This document shows, in pieces, positions 52,259 to 61,709 of a DNA stretch of 64,000 nt (position 1 is its first letter; each line of letters opens with the position of its first letter). The translations under genes and the position numbers were made by a program. The notes beneath the pieces were generated by a model. That model was not told where the DNA came from. It saw nothing but the letters and a program-made list of their open reading frames with translations, and did not search any database. This DNA comes from Bacillota bacterium (GTDB lineage: Bacteria > Bacillota > UBA4882 > UBA8346). The stretch covers positions 124,001-188,000 of the forward strand of contig JAEYGI010000004.1 in NCBI GenBank assembly GCA_023402395.1, written 5' to 3'.

Positions 52259-52720
52259 CTAACTCCTTTTGCCAAATTTGATCGCAAGCTGAACTTCATT
52301 CAGCCCGGTACCCAATCTCCGGGCGATCTCCTCGACGGGCAAGCCTTCTTCCCACAGCTGATAAACAGTACGTTTGGTATTACCCGGGTTTTCCAATGGC
52401 GGCTCGTCGGGCAAATAATATTTGTCCTGCCCGAACCTCTCTTCCGTGAATCCAGCCGGAAGCCGGGACTGAAACGGAACCGGAGCTGAATCGGCCTCAT
52501 CTTCCTCTTGAATCTCAACCATTTCAGTTTCAGATTCACCTGTGCCTTCGGTCAGGATCTCGATCTCCTCCATCACCGCTGCCACAATCTCTTCCATCTC
52601 CTGCAGTTGCTGGTTGAATGCAGCCAATTTCTTTTCCAGGCTTCGATGATAAAGCTTCAGCATGACCCAGCCCAGTAACAGATTAACGATTACAATGGCG
52701 ATAAACCATCCGATACTCAC
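52259..52720 (-). CDS. Membrane coiled-coil protein with C-terminal HTH (SwrB/DUF6115-like position)
   Basis: 153 residues: one membrane helix (WFIAIVIVNLLLGWVML), a coiled coil (LEKKLAAFNQQLQEMEEIVA), an acidic linker and a C-terminal helix-turn-helix (TVYQLWEEGLPVEEIARRLG). In Bacillus the last gene of the fla/che operon is swrB (ylxL), with the same layout and position. It may act in flagellar gene control or assembly. The assignment is based on architecture and order. Confidence 0.55.
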   Translation of the reverse strand: MSIGWFIAIVIVNLLLGWVMLKLYHRSLEKKLAAFNQQLQEMEEIVAAVMEEIEILTEGTGESETEMVEIQEEDEADSAPVPFQSRLPAGFTEERFGQDKYYLPDEPPLENPGNTKRTVYQLWEEGLPVEEIARRLGTGLNEVQLAIKFGKRS

Positions 52721-52738
52721 GTTTTAGCCCCCTCTGCC

Positions 52739-53068
52739 TCAGATCTTAATGTCAATATGCCCGATTTGCTCCTCGCTGGTTTCGGATGGCGATTCCTCGT
52801 CTTTTGAATTGGGTTTATGATACCGGCGATACTTTGATTTTTTCTGGGGATTGGAATCGGATTCATCATGCCGGATTGAATTGCCTTTCGCACTGCTATT
52901 TCCGGCTTGAACCTGCGTCTGATGCAAAGAGGCAAAATGTTGAAAATCCTTGGCAAACTGGTGCTGCTCGGTAACAGGACGGCTTTTCTGGACCTGCTCC
53001 ACTTTCTGCAGATCAAACGAACGGGAAAACACCGTATGCATGTCCACTGGCTTGAGCAATTGTCTCAC
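52739..53068 (-). CDS. Small hydrophilic flagellar-operon protein
   Basis: About 109 residues, no membrane helix. The central LQKVEQVQKSRPVTEQHQFA is like small proteins found at this place in many clostridial flagellar operons; the C-terminal half is Ser/Lys/Glu-rich and disordered. Function unknown. The GTG start lacks a strong ribosome site, so the start is unsure. Confidence 0.5.
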   Translation of the reverse strand: MRQLLKPVDMHTVFSRSFDLQKVEQVQKSRPVTEQHQFAKDFQHFASLHQTQVQAGNSSAKGNSIRHDESDSNPQKKSKYRRYHKPNSKDEESPSETSEEQIGHIDIKI

Positions 53069-53118
53069 GACCTGTCACGCTAAATTTTGAGTAAGCGGTG
53101 GGTTCGCAACCGGGCCAA

Positions 53119-54504
53119 CTATTGCGCCATATTCCAAACCCTAATTTCCCGCTCTTCGAAATACCATAAAACGGCACTTTGGATTTCCTTCCGGATATTG
53201 GAGGTGGTTCGCCCCATGACAACCTTCACGCCCGGATAGATGATCTCTTTGGCGGTTACCCGTCCACAGGTCCTGGCCGAATCATAGAACGCTTGGAAAA
53301 GAGTGTCTTTTTTCTGCTCTAATGCCACAATCGTCTCCTCCAGGGCCACCCGAGTTTTTTCCAGCGTTCCAAGCATCGCCGCCTTGTCTGGTGTCAACTG
53401 GACTGTTTTCCGCAACAATCCGATCGCTTGCGTCACTTTGTCCAGATTAAACCGCTGATTTCTGGCCTCGGCCTCAGCGGTCTGATAATCCATTTTTAGC
53501 TTGGAAGGACTCCTACTTCCAAAACAGTATCCAACCCCAGTCTTGAGCCGATGCTTTTGGCCGATACTATACCGCCGCAGCGTAGCGTTCCCCCGGCGAT
53601 CTGGCCGCTTCCGCCTTCGGCTAGCACATTCTTTTCAACTTCAAGCTGAGAATTGATGATCGAATTGCCGACGCTTACGTTCCCTCCACAATTGACCCGG
53701 GATTTGATTAACTCCCGCGCCGCTAAATCACTTATACAAAATAATCGATGCGTCTTGGATTCCGCCCCGGACAAATAAATGTCCCCCCGAACGGACCTCA
53801 GCCGCCTGCGCAACTCCGCCATAAATAGTGATATTCCCGGATGCAACGTCTGTCGAGCCCGGCCAATATTCCCGGTGACCATTAAACTCCCTTGAAACCG
53901 AAGCGTCCCATGAACATCCCCTTCAATTACTTTAACCGGGAGGATCTCCAGGACGATGCCGTTAAACATAGGTTCACCGGAGACCCTTGCCAAAACTTGT
54001 GTCTGTCCAGGATTCAAGACCACGTTATCACCGAATTGAACCGTAGATCCCGGCCGGTAATCGCCTTGACCGCATTTCCGTATATATCCATGCCATCTTC
54101 GCCGGAACCCGCCGGAAAAATTCCCGCGACAACCTGCCCGCTACCAACGTTTTGAATCAATGGGAAGTAGCTGAAACCAACCTTGCTATTATTGCCGTCT
54201 TCGCTAACCGCCTTCCGAAACACGCCCCAATCGAAATTGCATTTAAAGCTGGCATCCACTCCCGGGATCGGCTTTCTCCCTTGGGCAATCAGCATTCGCT
54301 CTTCAACCTTTTTTCAATTGCCTCACGGATAACGCCGAAAACAATGTTTCTGGCGGCAAGTTCACTATATATTTGGTCAGAGTCGAAAGCAACCATTTCT
54401 GCTGGGCCGGGTAACATCTCCCGGATCAGAAACGCCTGCATCCAATCTTCCGATACGTCGATCCGGAACCATATTCATTCTTGTTCATTGGAATGATCCG
54501 GCAT
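53119..54504 (-). pseudogene. FapA/DUF342-family gene with frameshifts
   Basis: Three frames join into one DUF342 protein. Frame 1 (from ~54480) reads FRIDVSEDWMQAFLIREM ... NIVFGVIREAIEK; a lost A in a run of six near 54310 moves to MLIAQGRKPIPGVDASFK ... EDGMDIYGNAVKAITGRD; a second lost base near 54035 moves to FGDNVVLNPGQTQVLARVSG ... VLEVGVLP; a third near 53505 moves to the coiled coil and the C-terminal YPGVKVVMGRTTSN. An ATG at 54504 meets a TGA ten codons later. Lost bases lie in short homopolymers. FapA-like proteins are exported or polymer-associated; the operon place suggests motility. Confidence 0.75.
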
Positions 54505-54510
54505 CGATGG

Positions 54511-55305
54511 TCAAATCTCCGCTATTGATTTCCGCCAACGATTTAAACGGCCCCGTAATCTGAAAATCGCCTTGGTATGTATTTGAGATACTCTAGATTC
54601 GGATATTTCCATGATTTCTCCGATCTCTTTCAATGTCAACCCTTCATAGTAGTAGAGAGCGATAACCATTCGCTCACGCTCCGGCAAACAATCAATTGCC
54701 GTTCCCAGCGTGGATTTTACTTCTTCGATCTCCACCTGGTACAACGGATCCTCGCTATCGTTGTTGCGAACCAAGTCAAGCACTCGCACCGAGTCCTCGT
54801 CATTGGAATGGACCATCCATAATTCATCCAAGGAACTTAATGTCGTGCAACTTACCTCGGAGAGTAACTCGTAAAAATCGTGAATTCCCATATTCATTGC
54901 TTCGCTGATCTCTTGATCTGTTGCTGACCGGCCCAAACGGTTTTCCAGTTCGGCACAGGTACGCTCCAATTCTCGCGCTTTTTGGCGAACCGAACGAGGA
55001 ACCCAGTCATTGCTCCGCAATCCGTCGAGAATGGAACCGCGAATCCGGGCAATGGCATAGGTCTCAAATTTGATTCCCCGGGAAGGATCATATTTTTCGA
55101 TCGCATCCATCAGGCCGAAAATACCGAAACTCACCAGGTCGTCAAATTCAACGTTTGACGGTAAACCGATGGCCACTCTTCCCGCAACATATTTGACCAA
55201 AGGGGCATATTTTAAAATAATGGTTTCCCTGGTCACCGGAGACTTTGATAACAAATATTCTTGCCACAATGTCTCCTCGTTGTGAGCAGTCTTCTCAACT
55301 GACAT
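54511..55305 (-). CDS. sigD: Flagellar sigma factor SigD/FliA
   Basis: 264 residues, FliA/WhiG sigma type. Region 2 has LVKYVAGRVAIGLPSNVEFD and FGIFGLMDAIEKYDPSRGIK; region 3 LEELNDWVPR-like SNDWVPRSVRQKAR; region 4 LTLKEIGEIMEISESRVSQI. GGAGGG precedes the ATG at 55305; the longer reading to 55341 adds a poor segment. It drives late flagellar and chemotaxis genes. Position after cheD matches the Bacillus operon. Confidence 0.93.
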   Translation of the reverse strand: MSVEKTAHNEETLWQEYLLSKSPVTRETIILKYAPLVKYVAGRVAIGLPSNVEFDDLVSFGIFGLMDAIEKYDPSRGIKFETYAIARIRGSILDGLRSNDWVPRSVRQKARELERTCAELENRLGRSATDQEISEAMNMGIHDFYELLSEVSCTTLSSLDELWMVHSNDEDSVRVLDLVRNNDSEDPLYQVEIEEVKSTLGTAIDCLPERERMVIALYYYEGLTLKEIGEIMEISESRVSQIHTKAIFRLRGRLNRWRKSIAEI

Positions 55306-55380
55306 CGCTACCCTCCTTAACCCGTAATTTCCCGAGCGCATTCATACAAAGAGGCCATGGTTATGTAAAACTATTTAAAA

Positions 55381-55863
55381 CTACAAAATAACGATCCCAT
55401 TTACCATACGAACCTGAACTCCCCCGTCATCAAGATCGAGAGAAATGCTTTTGCCGACATTTCCTCCCACGCTTCGGGCCACCACCGGGAGACGATATTG
55501 CCGGCACATCTCTTCTACAGCCTCAATATTTCTCAAACCGATCCGCAACCGATCGTCAAGGCCGTCAATCTTGAACATCTCGGCTCCACCCACCATTTTT
55601 ACGACCAGATTGGCAGTTGACGTCCCTAATTTTTGCATCTCTGCCAGTAGCAGCGGGATCCCCGTATCTGCAAATTTGGCCGGGTTATCGCGACTGGTGG
55701 CCAAGGCGCTTGAGGGAAGCATAATATGAATCATGCCACCGATTTGATTGAAAGTATCATAAAAGCAGGCGCCGACACAAGAACCCAGTCCCAAAGTAAT
55801 AATTTTTCCGGGGGCCTTAGTAACCGCCATTTCCGCCATTCCGATCCGTATTATTTGTTCCAT
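55381..55863 (-). CDS. cheD: Chemoreceptor glutamine deamidase CheD
   Basis: 160 residues. The catalytic GLGSCVGACFYD (Cys29) and GGMIHIMLP (His) are intact. CheD deamidates receptors and stimulates CheC. Its start overlaps the cheC stop by 13 bases. Confidence 0.94.
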   Translation of the reverse strand: MEQIIRIGMAEMAVTKAPGKIITLGLGSCVGACFYDTFNQIGGMIHIMLPSSALATSRDNPAKFADTGIPLLLAEMQKLGTSTANLVVKMVGGAEMFKIDGLDDRLRIGLRNIEAVEEMCRQYRLPVVARSVGGNVGKSISLDLDDGGVQVRMVNGIVIL

Positions 55864-56477
55864 ACAGTTCCAACCCCGAGTGCGCCAAGGATAATCTCTA
55901 ATGCGCCAGGATCGGGAATAAGAAAAAAATGTCCGTTAATCTGACGAGAAGTCAGGCTGAACTGAGTTTCAATCAACAATGCATAATCGCCAATAGCACC
56001 CAAATCCGATAATGCCGTATTTATGATTGCTCCAACCATGTCATTGGCCAACGCCGGAACCGAAGGCAAAAGGTTAAACCCGGTCAGTTTGGTCAATGCA
56101 TACAGATAAGCGCCGGTCATGATATTCCCGATTTCTTTCAAGGCGGATTCATAGTAGCCCTTATCGGTATGACTGCCCAAATTGGTACGAATGACCAATT
56201 CCGCCAAAGCATTGGCTTCAAGTTCGCTAAATAAAAATACAATTTTCCCCGGCGCATCGCCGAACATCCGCATGTAAACTCCGGTCACCACCCGCTCCGG
56301 TCCGCCCATTACCTCACTGACTTGGTTAAATGGCATGATCGATGCACTAGGAACCGTCATCTCCACTTTTTCCGAAAGAATTTGTGACAAAGCAGTTGCG
56401 GCATGCCCCGCGCCGATATTCCCGATTTCTTTCAATACATCCAGTTGAAAATGGCTGAGGTCTTCGATTCTAATCAT
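55851..56477 (-). CDS. cheC: CheY-P phosphatase CheC
   Basis: 208 residues with two phosphatase motifs, LKEIGNIGAGHAATALSQI and LKEIGNIMTGAYLYALTK, both with the Glu and Asn needed. It removes phosphate from CheY-P and binds CheD. It overlaps cheW by four bases and cheD by 13. Confidence 0.94.
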   Translation of the reverse strand: MIRIEDLSHFQLDVLKEIGNIGAGHAATALSQILSEKVEMTVPSASIMPFNQVSEVMGGPERVVTGVYMRMFGDAPGKIVFLFSELEANALAELVIRTNLGSHTDKGYYESALKEIGNIMTGAYLYALTKLTGFNLLPSVPALANDMVGAIINTALSDLGAIGDYALLIETQFSLTSRQINGHFFLIPDPGALEIILGALGVGTVWNK

Positions 56478-56968
56478 TCGGCCGCCTCCATGGTCATTGA
56501 GTTTAACTCTTTGGCCTCTTCGGCGGAGAGAGCCCGTTCCAAATTGAGCAAAATAATCAGCCTGTCGCTGACTTTGGCTACTCCCGTTAAAAAGTATGCA
56601 TCAACACCTTTGGTGATGGAGGGAGCGGCTTCAACCGCCGATACATTAACCCGCAACACTTCAATCACGGCATCGACGATCATCCCGACCATATTTTCGT
56701 TCAGGTCGACGATGATGACCCGCGATTCATTGCTAATATCATGAACCACCAAACCGAACCGTTTCCTCAGGTCGACAATAGGGACCACTTCGCCCCGGAG
56801 ATTAATTACTCCCTCGACAAAAGCCGGTGACCGCGGCACCCGGGTGACGGGTTGATCTAATTTTTCAATCTCCCGAACTTGTAAAATATCCACTCCAAAT
56901 TCCTCGTCCCCCAATCGAAAAACAACAAGCTGCCTGGTCTCTTCACGTGGCTCGACTTTACCTTTCAT
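56474..56968 (-). CDS. cheW: Chemotaxis coupling protein CheW
   Basis: 164 residues of one CheW domain (LVVFRLGDEEFGVDILQVRE, VINLRGEVVPIVDLRKRFGL) that links receptors with CheA. About 50 bases after cheA. The C-terminal end is a few residues longer than usual. Confidence 0.94.
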   Translation of the reverse strand: MKGKVEPREETRQLVVFRLGDEEFGVDILQVREIEKLDQPVTRVPRSPAFVEGVINLRGEVVPIVDLRKRFGLVVHDISNESRVIIVDLNENMVGMIVDAVIEVLRVNVSAVEAAPSITKGVDAYFLTGVAKVSDRLIILLNLERALSAEEAKELNSMTMEAAE

Positions 56969-57017
56969 TGTATCCCTCCTCTTCTCTGGATTGGCACTAC
57001 GAAAAGTATCTTGATAG

Positions 57018-58961
57018 TCAGGCGACTGACCGGATATCCAAAATCAGCGCTACCCTGCCATCTCCCAGGATCGTTGCTCCGGCAATCCCCTTTATTGAAC
57101 CTAAAAATCCACCCAGTGACTTTATAACCACATCCTGTTGCCGCATTAACCCGTCAACCACGCACCCAATGAGCCGTTCGCCGACCTTCAGCACAACCAC
57201 GTCCAATTCCTCAAAAAAATGATTGCGGGCATCAGGGGTGTCAAGCACATCCTGGAGCCGGATCAACGGAACTACTTCGCCTCTAAGCATAAATATTTCC
57301 TGTTTCCGAATTCGCTTGATATCCTCTTTCTTCAGGCTAGTAATCTGTTCAATATAACTGGAAGGGATGGCATATACTTCTTTCCCGAGCTGAACCATGA
57401 GTGTTTGAATGATGGCCAATGTCAGCGGTAATCGAATAAAGATGGTAGATCCCTCGCCCAGGGTCGATTCGATGTGAACCAACCCTCCCAGGGAATCAAC
57501 CTTGGTTTTGACGACATCCATTCCAACGCCGCGTCCAGACAGATCCGTAACTTTCTCAGCGGTTGAAAATCCGGGAAGAAACGTAAAGTCCAAAATCTGA
57601 TCGTCTCTCATTTCAGCCACCAGTTCCGGCGAAATCAGACCCAATCGCAACGCCTTCTCCCGGACTTTCCGGACATCGAAGCCCCGGCCGTCATCGCTTA
57701 CCGTGATGACCACGCTGTTCCCCTCTTGAAAAGCGTTTAGAACAATTTTCCCTTGTTCCGGCTTATTTTGCTGTTGCCGGTCCACGGTGCTCTCGATCCC
57801 ATGATCAATTGCATTCCTGATGATATGTACCAGCGGATCACCGATTTCATCAATAACAGTCCGATCCAACTCGGTTTCTCCGCCGTAAATCTCCAATTCA
57901 ATCTGCTTTCCAAGTTCCTTGGAAAGATCTCTCACCAAACGAGGAAATCGAGAAAATACCGTCTCTACTGGAACCATTCTGGCTTTTAAAACACTATCCC
58001 GTAAATCTAATGTCAGCCGACCAACTTGCTCCACCACTTCATCCAGTTCCCTGGAACGAATAACCGCGCCCAACGATTCAAGTCGCGAACGGCTGATGAC
58101 CAATTCCGCTACAAGATTCATCAAATCATCAAGTTTTTTGATCTCTACTCGGACCGTTGGATTGCTGCTGATCTTACTTTTATCATGCTCAACGACATCC
58201 GAAGCACGTTTTTCGATCTGGACCTGTTCCAAGGAGATTTCTTCGATCACGACCTTAGCGACATCAGTTATGTTGAAAACCGCTTTCTGTAGCTCCTCCT
58301 TGGAAACGGTTGAAATTACTCCGATCATAAAACGAAGATCGAAATTCTCATCTTCCAGGTCTTTAACCGTGGGAATACTACGAATGATAGTCCCTTTTTT
58401 TTCAATCTCCCGCAGTACCATAAATACCCGGGCTCCCTTTAACAGGCAATCATCCGCCAGGGTTACGTCAATATGATAGAGCTTGGCGCCTTCACCAATC
58501 GCGCTTGAGATTTGTTCACGTTCCGTGTCCAGATAGCGCAATTGCATCTTTTGGCGGCGTTCTGCTTTTACGGGGGCTGTTTCAGCGGTGACGAAATGCC
58601 GTAACTCTTGAATTACTCCCCCGATCTCAATATCTTCCTCTTTTCCTTCTCCAATCTTGTTCGTTAAGATCTCTAAAAGGTCCACCGCTTCAAATAGAAT
58701 ATTCATTATTTCCGCGTTAACTTCAAGCTCTTTTGAACGAAGTTTGCTTAAAACGTCCTCCATGGCGTGGGTAAGATCAGCCATTTTATTGAAACCCATC
58801 GTAGCTGACGCCCCTTTTAAAGTGTGGGCCGCTCGAAAGATCCGATCAAGAATTCCGGAATTATCCGGGTTATGTTCTAATTCTAGAAGTGATTGATTTA
58901 AGGTGAGGAGATGTTCTTGACATTCGTCCATAAAAACACTTAAATATTGGGATATCTCCAT
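57018..58961 (-). CDS. cheA: Chemotaxis histidine kinase CheA
   Basis: 647 residues in the standard order: P1 with His46 (RAAHTLKGASATMGF), P2 for CheY/CheB docking (~170-260), P3 dimer helices (VRVEIKKLDDLMNLVAELVI), P4 ATPase (HIIRNAIDHGIE, VSDDGRGFD, GRGVGMDVVK) and P5 CheW-like (~510-647). Between P1 and P2 is an extra linker. No cheB or cheY gene is seen between flhG and cheA here, unlike Bacillus. Confidence 0.95.
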   Translation of the reverse strand: MEISQYLSVFMDECQEHLLTLNQSLLELEHNPDNSGILDRIFRAAHTLKGASATMGFNKMADLTHAMEDVLSKLRSKELEVNAEIMNILFEAVDLLEILTNKIGEGKEEDIEIGGVIQELRHFVTAETAPVKAERRQKMQLRYLDTEREQISSAIGEGAKLYHIDVTLADDCLLKGARVFMVLREIEKKGTIIRSIPTVKDLEDENFDLRFMIGVISTVSKEELQKAVFNITDVAKVVIEEISLEQVQIEKRASDVVEHDKSKISSNPTVRVEIKKLDDLMNLVAELVISRSRLESLGAVIRSRELDEVVEQVGRLTLDLRDSVLKARMVPVETVFSRFPRLVRDLSKELGKQIELEIYGGETELDRTVIDEIGDPLVHIIRNAIDHGIESTVDRQQQNKPEQGKIVLNAFQEGNSVVITVSDDGRGFDVRKVREKALRLGLISPELVAEMRDDQILDFTFLPGFSTAEKVTDLSGRGVGMDVVKTKVDSLGGLVHIESTLGEGSTIFIRLPLTLAIIQTLMVQLGKEVYAIPSSYIEQITSLKKEDIKRIRKQEIFMLRGEVVPLIRLQDVLDTPDARNHFFEELDVVVLKVGERLIGCVVDGLMRQQDVVIKSLGGFLGSIKGIAGATILGDGRVALILDIRSVA

Positions 58962-58978
58962 TTTTTCACCCCCACGGG

Positions 58979-59647
58979 TTAAATTAGACTTTTGACACGC
59001 AATTCCTGCTGTTTATAAACAAATTTAAGAATCTTCTTCATATTCATCTCGGAAATGCGCCGATATTCGAGGGCAATCTCATAAATTAACGGTTCATGCT
59101 CGCTGATTACATCGAACAACTTCGACATTTAAGTATAATAGTTCATAATCAGTGCTGCTGGGAAGATATAATCCAATTTTATAATAGGCCTTTAATGAAA
59201 ACTTCTCATTTGTTTTGACCCGCACCCCGCCGGCGCTTAAATCGATGCTATAGGTTGTTGACGCCGTCACCGGAATGTCCTTTCGATAGAAATAGAGAAA
59301 CTCAACGGGATTCGAACATTTACTCTTACATAAGAACGTCGTTGTCTCCGATAAGTATTTTGGGGAAGTACAATCCGATAATATCGCAATCTTTGAGAAG
59401 AAAGTCCCGAGAACTGTTCAGCAGGAATTTCCCAAAGCTGAGTTCCAAATTCATACAAAGCATCGTCTTTCTTGCAAAAAGACACCCTTACCACAGCCCC
59501 ATCCGGAAATGGCGGCATAGATTCGAAGTTTAAAAAGCGTTATGTACAACTGTTCATTTAAGATCCAATGATGCGGCACGAAATAACCTCTTTGAAAGCA
59601 CCGTCCATCATTTTCAGTTCCAAAAAATCTCCAGCCGCGAAATCCAT
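58979..59647 (-). pseudogene. Flagellar brake YcgR/YpfA (PilZ) gene with four frameshifts
   Basis: Five segments in changing frames make one PilZ/YcgR protein: MDFAAGDFLELKMMDGAFKE, then LNEQLYITLF, then PPFPDGAVVRVSFCKKDDAL ... RRQRRSYVRVNVRIP, then EFLYFYRKDIPVTAS ... IDLSAGGVRV ... GLYLPS, then EPLIYEIALEYRRISEMN and KILKFVYKQQ. Shifts lie near 59560, 59525, 59300 and 59110, partly in homopolymers (a C run in ATCCCG, a T run in CTTTTT). The RxxxR and (D/N)xSxxG c-di-GMP motifs are both readable, but no full protein can be made. It lies between flhG and cheA. Confidence 0.8.
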
Positions 59648-59659
59648 GAAAACCGTCCC

Positions 59660-60520
59660 TTAGAATTTTCGCAAAAACCGTTCAAAAAAACTGCTTGATT
59701 GCGGCCGCCGCGATGCAAGCTGACTCTTGTCCAATAAATTCTTGGCAATCTTGGTTACCGAATGGGTAATTGCGGCCTGGGGGCAGCTTATCACGAATGG
59801 CTCTTGTAACTTCACAGCTTTAGTGACCGCCGGATCGGCCGGCATAAAGCCAAGATCGAAAAGAGTGGCGCCTAAAAACCGTTCGGTTACGGAAGTCAAA
59901 CGTTGAATGGCTTGAACTCCCTCATTGTGATTGTGAACCATATTTATCACAACGCGAATCGCCGAATCCGGCTTGGAACTGACTACCACCTTGATGACTC
60001 CATAAGCATCCGTAATGGCGGTCGGTTCCGGTGTCGTAATAATCAAGACCTCATCGGCTGCCAGAACAAATCGGATAACATTCCGCGACAATCCGGCGCC
60101 CGTATCAATCAATATGATATCGGCGAAATTCTCCAGATCGTTCAAGCATTTAACACAGTGTTCCAAGCCATACTCGCTTAAATTGGCCAATTTATATAAG
60201 CCGGTGCCCCCGGGCAGAATTTTTAACCCGTAGGGTCCTTCCACAATCGCATCCGATAACAATTTCTCTCCGGAGATCACATGCCCTAAATTGTATTTAG
60301 GCGCTAATCCCAGCATCACATCAACATTAGCCAAACCTAGATCCGCATCGATGAGAACCACTTTTTGCCCAAGTTTGGCAAGGGAGATTCCCAAGTTCAC
60401 AGCCAAAGAGGTTTTCCCAACCCCACCCTTACCACTGGCAATGGTAATCACCCGACAAAGCCTATGATTTTTGCGTTGCTCTTTTATTAACTCTCTTAAC
60501 CGTTCGGCCTGGTCAACCAT
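59660..60520 (-). CDS. flhG: Flagellar number regulator FlhG (MinD-like)
   Basis: 286-residue MinD/ParA-type ATPase. Walker A is ASGKGGVGKTSLAVNLG, Walker A' region DADLGLANVDVMLGL. The C-terminal amphipathic membrane helix fits (SSFFERFLRKF). It works with FlhF on flagellar placement and number. Overlaps flhF by 8 bases. Confidence 0.92.
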   Translation of the reverse strand: MVDQAERLRELIKEQRKNHRLCRVITIASGKGGVGKTSLAVNLGISLAKLGQKVVLIDADLGLANVDVMLGLAPKYNLGHVISGEKLLSDAIVEGPYGLKILPGGTGLYKLANLSEYGLEHCVKCLNDLENFADIILIDTGAGLSRNVIRFVLAADEVLIITTPEPTAITDAYGVIKVVVSSKPDSAIRVVINMVHNHNEGVQAIQRLTSVTERFLGATLFDLGFMPADPAVTKAVKLQEPFVISCPQAAITHSVTKIAKNLLDKSQLASRRPQSSSFFERFLRKF

Positions 60521-61709
60521 GAACTGACCCCTTATATAATAGTGACACCAACCGCGATGGGTTGGCCTGCTCGATATCTTCCGGAACGTTCTGCCCCGTG
60601 GTAACGAAAGATAAAGGCAATTTGCATTTCCACGCCAGACTCAACACCGGCCCGATTGCTGCTGTTTCATCGAGCTTAGTAAAGATCAGATGAGTAAACG
60701 AAGTTGCGCCAAAGCTTTCAATGATATTTTCCATATCGCGATACCGGGTCGTGGCGCTGATAACCAGCATTTTAAAATCAATGCCCGGATAAGCTAAAAA
60801 ACGCCGCAAATCATCCATCATCCTGCGATTATAGGGACTGCTGCCAGCGGTATCAAGCAGCACCAAATCGCATTGACTAAGATTTCGTAAAGCCGAATCA
60901 AGCTCTTCCGGTGCGTATACTACCTCGACCGGGAGATTAATAATCTCCCCATAAGTTTTCAAATGGTTTACAGCTGCGATTCGAAAGGTATCAACAGTAA
61001 TCAAACCGACCTTTTTCCCGAAATAAATACTATAGTTGGCCGCCAGCTTCGCAATGGTCGTAGTTTTTCCCACCCCGGTCGGCCCAACCAAAGCAATGAT
61101 TTGTTGAGATTGGGCATGTTCGGAATGGATGGCCGGATCAAACTTGATGCTATTAATCAAATGCTGACTGCATAAAGCTAAGATCATCTTCTCTGACACT
61201 TCGGATTGGGACAGAAGGTTAAACGGTATCTTGGATATTAATTCATTAATGACCGCTTCATCCAGATCCAGAGCAGCTAATTGCTTCTTTATGGCATTGA
61301 TCGTAGCGGGATTTCCCTGAATTGGTTCGTCCTGCCCGGAGGAATTCCTCAAAATCAATTCTTTTAAAGTTGTAATCTCAGCCTTGATCGACTGAAGAGA
61401 CGGTTCCACCTGTGCCGCAGTTTCTTTTCGCACGAGCGACTGATCAATAAATGGCTTTTGGCCAGTTGCAACTCGCTTCGAAATAATAGAGTTATCGGTC
61501 TTCTGGTCCATGGTTTTCGAGTGAGCCTCTTTTGTGCTGTTTTCGTCAATAGCGGCAATTACCTCAAAGCGGCGTTGACTGAATAGGCCGAGAAAGCCTC
61601 CTTCTTTGAATTGCTTTGTATGTAGAATAATGGCATTGCGCCCCAAATCATGTTTAACTTTGGCTACCGCTTCTTGGATTGAATCCGCGACATACCGTTT
61701 AACTCGCAT
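60513..61709 (-). CDS. flhF: Flagellar SRP-type GTPase FlhF
   Basis: 398 residues: N-terminal basic domain (MRVKRYVADSIQEAVAKVKH), linker, and SRP-like NG domain (LVGPTGVGKTTTIAKLAANY, DTAGSSPYNRRMM, FTKLDETAAIGPVLSLA). Overlaps flhA and flhG. Confidence 0.93.
   Translation of the reverse strand: MRVKRYVADSIQEAVAKVKHDLGRNAIILHTKQFKEGGFLGLFSQRRFEVIAAIDENSTKEAHSKTMDQKTDNSIISKRVATGQKPFIDQSLVRKETAAQVEPSLQSIKAEITTLKELILRNSSGQDEPIQGNPATINAIKKQLAALDLDEAVINELISKIPFNLLSQSEVSEKMILALCSQHLINSIKFDPAIHSEHAQSQQIIALVGPTGVGKTTTIAKLAANYSIYFGKKVGLITVDTFRIAAVNHLKTYGEIINLPVEVVYAPEELDSALRNLSQCDLVLLDTAGSSPYNRRMMDDLRRFLAYPGIDFKMLVISATTRYRDMENIIESFGATSFTHLIFTKLDETAAIGPVLSLAWKCKLPLSFVTTGQNVPEDIEQANPSRLVSLLYKGSVHG

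Noticed and set aside
54470..54480. Selenocysteine or recoded TGA near the FapA start
   Set aside because: No SECIS-like hairpin seen and the gene has other lesions.
53119..54504. Programmed -1 frameshifting in the FapA-like gene
   Set aside because: Three shifts at sites without proper slippery heptamers in the reading frame; pseudogene is simpler. The A run near 54310 alone would not explain it.
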